From Bacteroidia bacterium (GTDB taxonomy: Bacteria; Bacteroidota; Bacteroidia; Cytophagales; Cyclobacteriaceae), in contig JAUILA010000008.1 in assembly GCA_030432655.1 (NCBI GenBank), positions 62,001 through 126,000 of the forward strand: 64,000 nucleotides of DNA, read 5' to 3'. The notes under the pieces were generated by a model. It did no database searches. It was not told the DNA's origin and saw nothing but the letters and a program-made list of their open reading frames with translations. Below, piece after piece: positions 45,354 through 53,922 of the stretch. Positions within the stretch are counted from its first letter, which is position 1; each line of letters starts with the position of its first letter. A program made the position numbers and the translations under genes.

Positions 45354-46343
45354 ATGAAGAAACGCGCACGACTATCCCTTGACGAATATATTCGAGGAAT
45401 TCTGGCAGGCGACCGGCTGGTTCTCAGCCGCGCCATTACCCTGGCGGAAAGCACCTTACAGGATGATCAGGAACTCGCAGACGAGCTCATTGAGGCTATT
45501 CTACCCAAAACCGGAAAAGCCAGGCGCATCGGTATAACCGGGGTGCCCGGCGTTGGAAAGAGCACCTTTATAGAATCTTTCGGGATGTTTCTTATCGGGG
45601 AGGGTCATAAGGTGGCTGTACTTACTGTTGACCCGAGCAGCACAAAAACCAGGGGCAGCATTCTTGGGGACAAGACCCGGATGGAAGAACTCAGCCGAAG
45701 CCCTGATGCATATATCCGTCCGTCCGCCACCGGATCCACCCTGGGTGGTGTGGCCAACGCAACGAGGGAAGCCATGTTGTTATGCGAGGCGGCGGGGTAT
45801 GACATCATTCTCGTAGAGACCGTTGGGGTTGGGCAGTCTGAAACTGCAGTCAGAAACATGGTCGATTTTTTTCTTTTGCTCATGCTGGCCGGTGCGGGTG
45901 ACGAACTGCAGGGAATAAAAAAAGGGATCATGGAGATGGCAGACGGCATGGCAATTACCAAAGCAGACGGGGACAATATACGGGCTTCCAAACAGGCGCG
46001 CTCGGCTTATGAAAATGCCCTTCACCTTTTTCCCGCGGGTCCCGGTGGCTGGCGGCCAAAAGTCCTGGTCACTTCCGCACTCAAAAATGAGGGCATGTCT
46101 GAAATCTGGTCGCTTATCGGAGAATACTACAGTCTCATGAACAAAAACAACCTGCTGGAATCACTCCGCCAGGATCAGCGTCGCACCTGGTTTCACGAAA
46201 TGATCGATTTTATGCTGACCACCAGCTTCTATAATCAACCGGGCATGAAAGAAAAAATAGCAAAATCGGAAAACGTTGTAGCTGATGGCAAAGTCACCCC
46301 GATGGCCGCCGCCCGAAAGCTCATTTCAATTTCCGGATCCTGA
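45354..46343 (+). CDS. meaB: MeaB, GTPase chaperone of methylmalonyl-CoA mutase
   Basis: A 329-residue G3E-family GTPase that loads and protects the adenosylcobalamin of methylmalonyl-CoA mutase. Walker A is ITGVPGVGKST (61-71), switch regions VLTVDPSSTKTRGSILGDKTRM and VETVGVGQSE are exact family signatures, and the ITKADGDN base-recognition loop is present. The mutase subunits are not next to it; instead the gene runs directly into an ABC importer operon (one-base overlap). Confidence 0.95.
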   Translation: MKKRARLSLDEYIRGILAGDRLVLSRAITLAESTLQDDQELADELIEAILPKTGKARRIGITGVPGVGKSTFIESFGMFLIGEGHKVAVLTVDPSSTKTRGSILGDKTRMEELSRSPDAYIRPSATGSTLGGVANATREAMLLCEAAGYDIILVETVGVGQSETAVRNMVDFFLLLMLAGAGDELQGIKKGIMEMADGMAITKADGDNIRASKQARSAYENALHLFPAGPGGWRPKVLVTSALKNEGMSEIWSLIGEYYSLMNKNNLLESLRQDQRRTWFHEMIDFMLTTSFYNQPGMKEKIAKSENVVADGKVTPMAAARKLISISGS

Positions 46344-47488
46344 TGATGACTAAATTCAAATACCTGCTTTTTTTGTCCGGATTCTTACTAATTCTTTTTT
46401 CCTGCCGTCAGGAAACTCCGGATTCTGCCAAAATGCTGTCAGCAGACAGCTTGACTGTCCAATACGCCAGCGGGTTTTCTGCATTCAGGGAAAATGGCGC
46501 CTGGCACCTGACCATCCATTCACCCTTTCCCGGTGCCCGGAGAGATTTTTCTTATTTATTAATCCCGGACGATCAGCCTGTGCCTGACCATCCGGCCACG
46601 ACCCAGGTGATAAGAACCCCGGTTTCGCGCCTGATAGCCACCTCCACCACCCATATTCCGATATTGGATTATCTTGACAAAACAAATTCCCTGGTTGGAT
46701 TTCCGAATCCGGATTACATCAGTTCGCCTGCCATGAGAAAACGAATTGACGAGGGAGCGGTCACAAACATCGGGATAGACCAGGCGCCGGATCCGGAAAC
46801 AGTGATCAGCCTGCAACCTGACCTGATCATGGCCTATTCCATGACTTCGGACCTGGGCGAACTGGAGCGTCTGAGAAGAGCGGGAATCCCTTACCTCCTG
46901 AACGCAGATTACCTGGAAGGACATCCGCTGGGCAGGGCAGAATGGATCAAGGTTGCCGGATTACTTTTTAATAGTGAAGAGACCGCTGATTCCGTTTTTA
47001 ACTCGATAGAATCGGCCTACCTTGAAATTGCCTCGGCAGCTGCAGGGGTCCCGGAAAAACCTTCCGCGCTCAGCGGGGTGGTGTATGGTGACACCTGGTT
47101 TATGCCCGGAGGCAGAAACTATGGCGCAACACTCATGAAAGATGCCGGAATAAATTATTTATGGTCTGAAAATGAATCATCAGGATTTCTGGAACTAAGT
47201 TTTGAGGCTGTACTTGAAAAGGCCAGGGAAGCCGACCTGTGGATCGGCGCTGCTTCCTTTAAAACGCTGGACGAAATGGCCGCCGCAGAAAGCCGTTATC
47301 AATCATTCAAGGCGTTCAGGGAGGGTCAGGTGTTTAATTACAACAAACGAATAGGTGCGACAGGGGGCAATGAATACCTGGAACTGGGCTACCTTCGGCC
47401 CGACCTGATACTCGGGGACCTGATTGAAATGGCGCATCCAGGTCTTATCCCGGAACAACCGATGTACTTTTATCAACGCCTGGAATGA
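46343..47488 (+). CDS. ABC importer substrate-binding lipoprotein, BtuF/FecB-like
   Basis: A 381-residue periplasmic-binding protein of the cobalamin/iron-siderophore class. It has a lipoprotein signal (LLILFSC), a first lobe with SRLIATSTTHIPILDYL and the ETVISLQPDLIMAY strand, a long connecting helix (about 205-235) and a second lobe (PGGRNYGATLMKDAGI, FNYNKRIGATGGNEYLE). Overlaps the permease by 4 bp. With meaB next to it, cobalamin is the likeliest ligand; haem or ferric siderophore are alternatives. Confidence 0.88.
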   Translation: MMTKFKYLLFLSGFLLILFSCRQETPDSAKMLSADSLTVQYASGFSAFRENGAWHLTIHSPFPGARRDFSYLLIPDDQPVPDHPATTQVIRTPVSRLIATSTTHIPILDYLDKTNSLVGFPNPDYISSPAMRKRIDEGAVTNIGIDQAPDPETVISLQPDLIMAYSMTSDLGELERLRRAGIPYLLNADYLEGHPLGRAEWIKVAGLLFNSEETADSVFNSIESAYLEIASAAAGVPEKPSALSGVVYGDTWFMPGGRNYGATLMKDAGINYLWSENESSGFLELSFEAVLEKAREADLWIGAASFKTLDEMAAAESRYQSFKAFREGQVFNYNKRIGATGGNEYLELGYLRPDLILGDLIEMAHPGLIPEQPMYFYQRLE

Positions 47489-48498
47489 AACGATTTACCA
47501 TATACTGGATAATTCTGATTTCATTGCTGATCCTCCTCACCATGGCCAGCATTGGTATTGGCAGTGTCTACATTCCATTCAGCGACCTGGTTCAGGTTCT
47601 CACCGGGGATATTCCCTCAAGGGAGGTACACCAGACCATCATTCTGGATTTTCGTATTCCTCGTGCGCTGACGGCAATTGTGGCCGGTGCCGGGCTGGCA
47701 CTTGCCGGTCTGTTAATGCAAACACTTTTCAGGAATCCCCTGGCCGGTCCCTTTGTGCTGGGGATCAGTTCCGGGGCCAGCCTGGGAGTAGCCCTTATTA
47801 TGCTGGCAGGCATAGGGACCTGGGCACTGCTGACAGGCTGGGGAACTGCCCTTGCCGCCTCTGCAGGTGCCGGACTGGTTTTATTGCTCACCCTGTCGCT
47901 TGCCCTTCGGGTCAGGGATGTCATGTCCCTGCTCATTATCGGGCTTATGGTCGGAAGTCTTACCAGCGCCCTGGTGGGGATCATGGAATTTTTCAGCTCG
48001 GGAGAAGAAATTCAGATGTTTCTCCTCTGGACTTTCGGAAGCCTGGGGGGGCTCAGCTGGGACGAACTCCACGTTATGCTGATACTTACAGCTGCCGGAA
48101 TCATTGTATCATTTATCCTGGTGAAGCCTTTGAATGCCTTGCTATTGAGCGAAAATTATGCTCAAAGCATGGGCATCCGTTTACTCAGGACCCGGGCAGT
48201 CATCATTCTATGCACAAGCATAATAGCCGGTGCAATAACCGCGTTTTGCGGTCCGATCGCCTTTGTCGGTCTGGCAGTACCCCATTTCAGCCGGTTACTT
48301 TTCCGAACTTCGGATCACCGTATCCTGATTCCCGCCACCCTTGTTTCCGGGGCGATTATCATGCTGATATGCGACCTGGCCGCCAGAATCCCGGGCAGTG
48401 ACCTGACGTTGCCGATCAATGCTGTAACTTCCCTGATCGGTGCACCGGTAGTAATATGGCTTGTTTTAAAAAGAGGAAATGTCAGCAAAAGTTTCTGA
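47485..48498 (+). CDS. FecCD/BtuC-type ABC importer permease
   Basis: A 337-residue type II importer permease with ten membrane segments. Family markers: FRIPRALTAIVAGAGLALAG, NPLAGPFVLGISSGASLG, CGPIAFVGLAVPHFSR and the C-terminal PINAVTSLIGAPVVIWLVLKR. The first and last motif are those of BtuC and FecCD alike. Part of the overlapping meaB operon. Confidence 0.95.
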   Translation: MKRFTIYWIILISLLILLTMASIGIGSVYIPFSDLVQVLTGDIPSREVHQTIILDFRIPRALTAIVAGAGLALAGLLMQTLFRNPLAGPFVLGISSGASLGVALIMLAGIGTWALLTGWGTALAASAGAGLVLLLTLSLALRVRDVMSLLIIGLMVGSLTSALVGIMEFFSSGEEIQMFLLWTFGSLGGLSWDELHVMLILTAAGIIVSFILVKPLNALLLSENYAQSMGIRLLRTRAVIILCTSIIAGAITAFCGPIAFVGLAVPHFSRLLFRTSDHRILIPATLVSGAIIMLICDLAARIPGSDLTLPINAVTSLIGAPVVIWLVLKRGNVSKSF

Positions 48499-49484
48499 TG
48501 AGTAATTCTCCCGTTATATCACTTACCAATTTAACCGTCGGGTACGATGATAAACCCGTACTCAGCGATATAACCCTCAACCTGGAACCTGGTAAGCTGG
48601 TTTGTTTTATGGGACCCAACGGGGCCGGAAAATCAACGCTTATACGCAGTATTTGTCAGTTTCAGCCCACCCTGGAAGGAAGTATCCTGATAGAAGGCCG
48701 GGACATCAGGGATTGCACCCGCCAGGAACTGGCGAAAAAAATAAGCGTGGTGTTGACTGACCGGCTGAATGCAGGTCAGCTAACCGGCCGGGAGATCATT
48801 TCCGCAGGCCGCTATCCATATACGGGCTGGTCCGGAAGATTGCAGCAGGAAGACTGGAATATGGTGGAGTCAGCCATGGAAAAAACCGGGACCAGGCATC
48901 TTGCTGACCGGCCTTTCTATGAAATGAGCGATGGGCAGCGTCAAAAAGTGATGATTGCCCGTGCCTTGTGTCAGCATACGCCGGTTATAATCCTGGATGA
49001 GCCAACTGCGCACCTTGACCTGAACAACCGGGTCGCAATAGTTACATTATTACGTCAACTGGCTCAACAGGAAAAAAGAGCGGTACTTATGGCCACCCAT
49101 GAACTTGACCTGGCTCTTCAGCTGGCAGATGAATTATGGCTCGCGGAACCAGGAAAAGGTATTTTACGGGGAGTACCCGAAGACCTGGTTCTGAACGGAT
49201 TGCTGGACCGCGTTTTCCAGTTTAAAGGATATGACCTTAAAACAGGGAGTGTCATTGCTTCCAAAACCGGCCGAAAAGTAGCCTTGCACGGCGAAGATTT
49301 TCTTTACCTCTGGACGAAAAATGCCCTGGAGCGAAATGGATATGAACTGGACCACGATTCTCCAGTTACTATTTCTGTTGCAAGCGACCCTGAACCGGAA
49401 TGGGAAATGAAAGGCAGGAATTACGAAACACTCGCTTCTTTGCTGCAGGCACTGGATGCCCATTTCAAAGCGTCTGACCTCTAG
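48498..49484 (+). CDS. ABC importer ATP-binding protein with C-terminal extension
   Basis: A 328-residue ATPase; ATG 48498 overlaps the permease stop (TGATG). Walker A GPNGAGKST, signature MSDGQRQKV (variant of LSGGQ), Walker B VIILDEPTAHLDL and the switch His in ATHELD are present. The core ends near residue 245; the last ~80 residues (HGEDFLYLWTKNALERNGYE) form an extra domain found in some Bacteroidota importers. It powers the BtuF-like/BtuC-like importer. Confidence 0.92.
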   Translation: MSNSPVISLTNLTVGYDDKPVLSDITLNLEPGKLVCFMGPNGAGKSTLIRSICQFQPTLEGSILIEGRDIRDCTRQELAKKISVVLTDRLNAGQLTGREIISAGRYPYTGWSGRLQQEDWNMVESAMEKTGTRHLADRPFYEMSDGQRQKVMIARALCQHTPVIILDEPTAHLDLNNRVAIVTLLRQLAQQEKRAVLMATHELDLALQLADELWLAEPGKGILRGVPEDLVLNGLLDRVFQFKGYDLKTGSVIASKTGRKVALHGEDFLYLWTKNALERNGYELDHDSPVTISVASDPEPEWEMKGRNYETLASLLQALDAHFKASDL

Positions 49485-49597
49485 GGAATCTGGCCAATCA
49501 ACCATTTACACAACCAAACTTCCATTTAAACCTAATGGGAAATATTATCATTGTAATTGATTAATTTAACATTTAACTATCCATAAATACTACTACT

Positions 49598-52450
49598 ATG
49601 AAACGACACGTGATAATGGTTCTGACACTTCTGCTGCTGCTTGCACAGGCCTGTCAGACCACCGAAGAAATTACGACTGATGATAGTCAGGACCTGTCCA
49701 TAGACTATGAGAAGATCACACTTGATAACGGACTGGATGTAATCATGCACCAGGATGAATCTGACCCGATTGTGGCGGTGGCAATCCTGATCCATGCAGG
49801 ATCAAACCGGGAAAAGCCGGGACGGACCGGTTTTGCACACTTCTTTGAGCACATGCTTTTCCAGCGTTCTGAAAACGTAGGAGAAGGTGCTTTTTTCAAA
49901 AATATTGCCGAATGGGGTGGAACATTTAACGGAGGTACCTGGACGGATGGTACCGTTTATTATGAAGTGGTACCCAAAGATGCCCTCGAAAAAGTCCTCT
50001 GGATGGAATCGGACAGAATGGGCTTCTTCATTAATGCCGTAACCAAGGCCAGCCTGGAAGGAGAGAAACCGGTTGTTCAGAATGAAAAAAGACAGAACTA
50101 TGACAACCGTCCCTATGGAAATACCAGTGCGGTTGTCAATAAGGCACTTTATCCGGCCGACCACCCGTATAACTGGCTAACCATCGGCGAACTGGAAGAT
50201 TTGCAGAACGCTACCCTGGAAGATGTAAAGGAATTCTATGAGCAATATTACGGACCAAACAATGCCACCCTGGTTCTCACGGGGGATTTTGATCCGGAGA
50301 ATGCAAAGGAACTTATCACTAAATATTTCGGGGAAATACCTTCGCGTGGTGTTGATGAGCCACTGGATCCGATGCCGGTAACGCTCGATTCAACGATCAT
50401 GATCTACCACGAAGACCAGTTCGCCAATCTTCCGGAACTGCGGATGGTATGGCCAACGGTAGAGAACTATCACCCTGATTCATGGGCATTGAGTGTCCTG
50501 GGTCAGATTCTCAGCGACGGAAAAAGAGCTCCTCTGTACAAGGAGGTTGTGGAAAAAGAAGAGCTGGCCCCTAATGCGCGTGCATATAACAGCGCCAGTG
50601 AACTGGCCGGCACCTTCAATATTGTAGTGAGGGCCAATGAAACCAGTGACCTGGACTCGGTAAAATCTTCGGTATTTGATGCTTTCGCCAATTTCGAAGC
50701 AAACGGAGTGGATCAGAAAGACCTGGACCGGATTAAGGCAGGACTGGAAACCGATTTCTATAACAGTATTTCAAGTGTACTCGGTAAAGCTTTCCAGCTG
50801 GCACAGTACAATGAATTTGCCGGGACCCCGGATTTTGTTACCACGGATATCAACAACATTAAAGCGGTGACGAAAGAAGATGTAATGCGGGTTTTTAATA
50901 AATATATCAAAGACAAGCCTTTCGTCCAGACCAGCTTTGTCCCGACCGGCAAACTGGAACTTGCCGTTTCAGGCGGCTCGCCAGCTGACATTGAAGAGGA
51001 GCAGATTGTACCTAACGAACAAACAGCCATTGTCGATCAGGAACCTACCGACGACTATCCGCGCACCGAGAGTTCGTTTGACCGTTCCGTGGAGCCGGCG
51101 TTTGGCAGTGCACCACTGCTCAATCCGCCGGTGATCTGGAAAACGTCTCTTGCCAATGGCATGGGCATGTATGGCATCGAAGCAAATGAATTACCCCTGG
51201 TCAACTTCAGTATTCGTATCCTTGGAGGACATATAGTCGAATCACCTGACAAAGCCGGCCTGACCAATATTCTCACCGACCTGATGATGGAAGGTACGGC
51301 TACCAAAACCCCGGAAGAGCTGGAAGATGCAATAGGCCAGCTTGGCGCGAACATCCGGATGTATGCGTCTGACGAATACATCACGATCTCGGCCAATTGC
51401 CTTTCAAGGAATTACGAGGAGACGCTTGCCCTTGTCGAAGAGATGATCACGGAACCCAGATGGGATGCCGATGAGTTTGACCGTATCAAAAAGGCGGCCC
51501 TCACCTCTATTCAGCAGCGAAATTCAAATCCAAATGCGATCGCCTCGATGATCATGGATATGAAACTCTATGGAAAGGACAACATCATGGGCGTTCCGAC
51601 TTCCGGGACAACCAGTTCGGTGGAGTCAATCACCATGGACGATCTGAAGCAGTATTATAATACTTATTTCTCGCCCTCAGTGGCTAATTTCCACATCGCC
51701 GGAAATGTACCGGAAGCTGATGCAAAAAACAGCATCGCCTCCCTGGAGGAAAACTGGAAAGCCAAAGAAGTCAGTCTGCCTGACATGACATTCCCATCAG
51801 CTGTTGAATCTCCTGAGGTATACTTTGTGGATATCCCGAATGCAAAACAATCAGTTATTCAGATAGGACGGCTTACTGTGGATGGCAACGATGAAGATTA
51901 CTATCCGCTGACCGTGGCCAACTACCGGCTCGGGGGAGGCTCTTCCGGTCGTCTGTTCATGATTCTTCGGGAAGAAAAATCATATACGTACGGAGCTTAC
52001 TCTTACGTTTCGCGCCGCATACAGGATTCTCCGTGGATGGCTTCATCCAGTGTCAAGTCCAACGTGACCCTGGAAGCACTGGAAACGTTTAAAGAGGTAA
52101 TCGGCACCTACGCTGAGACGTATACAGAAGAAGATCTGGAGAAAACGAAAACCGCGCTGATCAAACAGAACACCCGTGATTATGAAACCCTGGGTTCACT
52201 GACAGGTATTCTGCAGACGATCAGTACGTATGACCTGCCGCTTGATTACATTGACCAGCAGCAGGAAACACTTCAGGCAATGACCGTTGAAGATGTAAAA
52301 TCGCTTGTGGATGAATACATGGACCTTTCGAACATGGTCTATGTGATCGTTGGCGACAAGGCTACCCAATTCGACAGGCTTCAGGTTGAGGGGATTGGTT
52401 CGCCCGTCCTCCTTGACAAAGAAGGAAATGAAGTGATGGAGTCCATGTAA
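49598..52450 (+). CDS. M16-family zinc metallopeptidase, tandem-domain lipoprotein
   Basis: A 950-residue protein made of two pitrilysin-like halves. The first half has the inverted zinc motif H81-F-F-E84-H85 and the distal Glu in QNEKR (E163), so it should be active; the second half (from about residue 500) lacks the HxxEH and acts as the non-catalytic partner domain. A lipoprotein signal (LLLLLAQAC) anchors it in the envelope, where it would degrade peptides. It is a single gene with its own intrinsic terminator. Confidence 0.94.
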   Translation: MKRHVIMVLTLLLLLAQACQTTEEITTDDSQDLSIDYEKITLDNGLDVIMHQDESDPIVAVAILIHAGSNREKPGRTGFAHFFEHMLFQRSENVGEGAFFKNIAEWGGTFNGGTWTDGTVYYEVVPKDALEKVLWMESDRMGFFINAVTKASLEGEKPVVQNEKRQNYDNRPYGNTSAVVNKALYPADHPYNWLTIGELEDLQNATLEDVKEFYEQYYGPNNATLVLTGDFDPENAKELITKYFGEIPSRGVDEPLDPMPVTLDSTIMIYHEDQFANLPELRMVWPTVENYHPDSWALSVLGQILSDGKRAPLYKEVVEKEELAPNARAYNSASELAGTFNIVVRANETSDLDSVKSSVFDAFANFEANGVDQKDLDRIKAGLETDFYNSISSVLGKAFQLAQYNEFAGTPDFVTTDINNIKAVTKEDVMRVFNKYIKDKPFVQTSFVPTGKLELAVSGGSPADIEEEQIVPNEQTAIVDQEPTDDYPRTESSFDRSVEPAFGSAPLLNPPVIWKTSLANGMGMYGIEANELPLVNFSIRILGGHIVESPDKAGLTNILTDLMMEGTATKTPEELEDAIGQLGANIRMYASDEYITISANCLSRNYEETLALVEEMITEPRWDADEFDRIKKAALTSIQQRNSNPNAIASMIMDMKLYGKDNIMGVPTSGTTSSVESITMDDLKQYYNTYFSPSVANFHIAGNVPEADAKNSIASLEENWKAKEVSLPDMTFPSAVESPEVYFVDIPNAKQSVIQIGRLTVDGNDEDYYPLTVANYRLGGGSSGRLFMILREEKSYTYGAYSYVSRRIQDSPWMASSSVKSNVTLEALETFKEVIGTYAETYTEEDLEKTKTALIKQNTRDYETLGSLTGILQTISTYDLPLDYIDQQQETLQAMTVEDVKSLVDEYMDLSNMVYVIVGDKATQFDRLQVEGIGSPVLLDKEGNEVMESM

Positions 52451-52473
52451 CTGGTTCCGGCTCATTAAATAAG

Positions 52474-52510
52474 GAAGACCCTGCAGCCAAGGTTGCAGGG
52501 TCTTCTTTTT
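52474..52510 (+). terminator. Intrinsic terminator after the M16 peptidase
   Basis: A perfect 12-bp stem (GAAGACCCTGCA 52474-52485 with TGCAGGGTCTTC 52494-52505) followed by five T residues, 24 bases after the peptidase stop codon. Confidence 0.9.
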
Positions 52511-52596
52511 GATAAGGATCTTTGTCAAAATGACGACAATGTGTTTCAAAAGTTTAACGCCCAAATGGAAAACACGTATATTCCGGAAACAGACCA

Positions 52597-53922
52597 ATGG
52601 AGCACGTAGTCATTATCGGAAACGGCATCGCAGGCATCACTGCGGCGAGGCACATCAGAAAACAAACAGATTTCCGTATAACGGTTATTTCAGCGGAATC
52701 AAAGTATTTCTGGTCCAGAACGGCTCTTATGTATATCTATATGGGTCACATGAAATTTCGCCATACGAAACCATACGAAGATGATTTCTGGCAAAAGAAC
52801 AGGATTGACCTGATTCAGGATTATGCCGAACATATCGATCACGATGCTAAAATGGTCAGGCTTAGAAAATCAGGTAATCTCAATTATGATCACCTGATAC
52901 TGGCCACCGGATCCAAACCGGCGTTCTTTAACTGGGAAGGCCAGGACCTGAAAGGGGTGTCAGGTATGGTGAGCTTGCAGGATCTGGAGAATATTGAATC
53001 TTATACCACGGATATCGACCGGGCAGTGATTGTAGGTGGCGGACTGATTGGAATCGAACTGGCGGAGATGCTTCGTTCCAGGGATATAAAAGTGACTTTC
53101 CTGGTCCGGGAAAAAGAATTCTGGCAAAATGTTCTTCCCGAACAGGAAGCAACGATGATAAGCAGGCATATCCGGCAGCATCACGTGGATCTGCGCCTGG
53201 AAACGGGCCTGGAAAAGATCCTCGGAGATGAAACCGGACAAGTCAAGGGGGTGGTAACATCCGGCGGGGAGAATATCTCATGTCAGTTTGTAGGAATAAC
53301 CACAGGGGTGAGGCCTAATACCGACCTTGCCAGGGCATCAGGCATTCCTGCGGATCGCGGCATCCTGGTGAATGAATTCCTTGAAACACGTTTCCCGGGA
53401 GTCTATGCGATCGGTGATTGTGCTGAACACATTACCCCCCGGCCGGGACGTAAAGCGGTTGAACAAGTATGGTATACAGGCCGCATTATGGGTGAAACAG
53501 TAGCTGCCACCATCGCCGGCAAACGAACTGCTTACCAACCCGGGCCCTGGTTTAACAGCGCTAAATTCTTTGATATTGAATATCAGACGTATGGAGATGT
53601 TCCGGCGGAAACCCCCGAACATCTTTGTGATTTTTACTGGGAACATGAAGACGGACATCATGCGGTACACCTGATTTTCGATCGTCAATCGCTTCAATTT
53701 TGCGGCATAAATTCCTTCGGTATACGGTACCGTCATGAATACTTTGACCAAAAGCTCCATGAGAATGCAGATATCCGATCGGTTATGCAGGACCTTCACA
53801 AAGCAAATTTTGACTCGGAATTTTTCCGGGACCATACCAAAAGCATTCAGCAGGCATTTAACCAGCGATACCCTGACTATCAAGTTAAACCAATCCGTAA
53901 AAAATTTATGGGATTAATCTGA
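52597..53922 (+). CDS. FAD/NAD(P)-dependent oxidoreductase (Pyr_redox_2 type)
   Basis: A 441-residue two-dinucleotide-binding oxidoreductase. FAD site VVIIGNGIAGITAARHIR (GxGxxG, 8-13), NAD(P) site AVIVGGGLIGIELAEML, the LILATGSKP strand and the TRFPGVYAIGDCAEH C-terminal FAD motif are all present. No redox-active CxxxxC pair, so it is not a thioredoxin/lipoamide reductase; nearest known functions are rubredoxin/ferredoxin-NAD reductases or NirB/nitrite reductase N-terminal-like enzymes. It overlaps the next gene by one base, suggesting it passes electrons to it. Confidence 0.88.
   Translation: MEHVVIIGNGIAGITAARHIRKQTDFRITVISAESKYFWSRTALMYIYMGHMKFRHTKPYEDDFWQKNRIDLIQDYAEHIDHDAKMVRLRKSGNLNYDHLILATGSKPAFFNWEGQDLKGVSGMVSLQDLENIESYTTDIDRAVIVGGGLIGIELAEMLRSRDIKVTFLVREKEFWQNVLPEQEATMISRHIRQHHVDLRLETGLEKILGDETGQVKGVVTSGGENISCQFVGITTGVRPNTDLARASGIPADRGILVNEFLETRFPGVYAIGDCAEHITPRPGRKAVEQVWYTGRIMGETVAATIAGKRTAYQPGPWFNSAKFFDIEYQTYGDVPAETPEHLCDFYWEHEDGHHAVHLIFDRQSLQFCGINSFGIRYRHEYFDQKLHENADIRSVMQDLHKANFDSEFFRDHTKSIQQAFNQRYPDYQVKPIRKKFMGLI

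Noticed and set aside
47424-48401. A 325-codon open frame overlapping the FecCD-type permease in another frame
   Set aside because: Its product is rich in Cys, His, Arg and Ser with no membrane segments or family motif, while the 47485-48498 frame gives a textbook permease; it is a shadow of codon bias.
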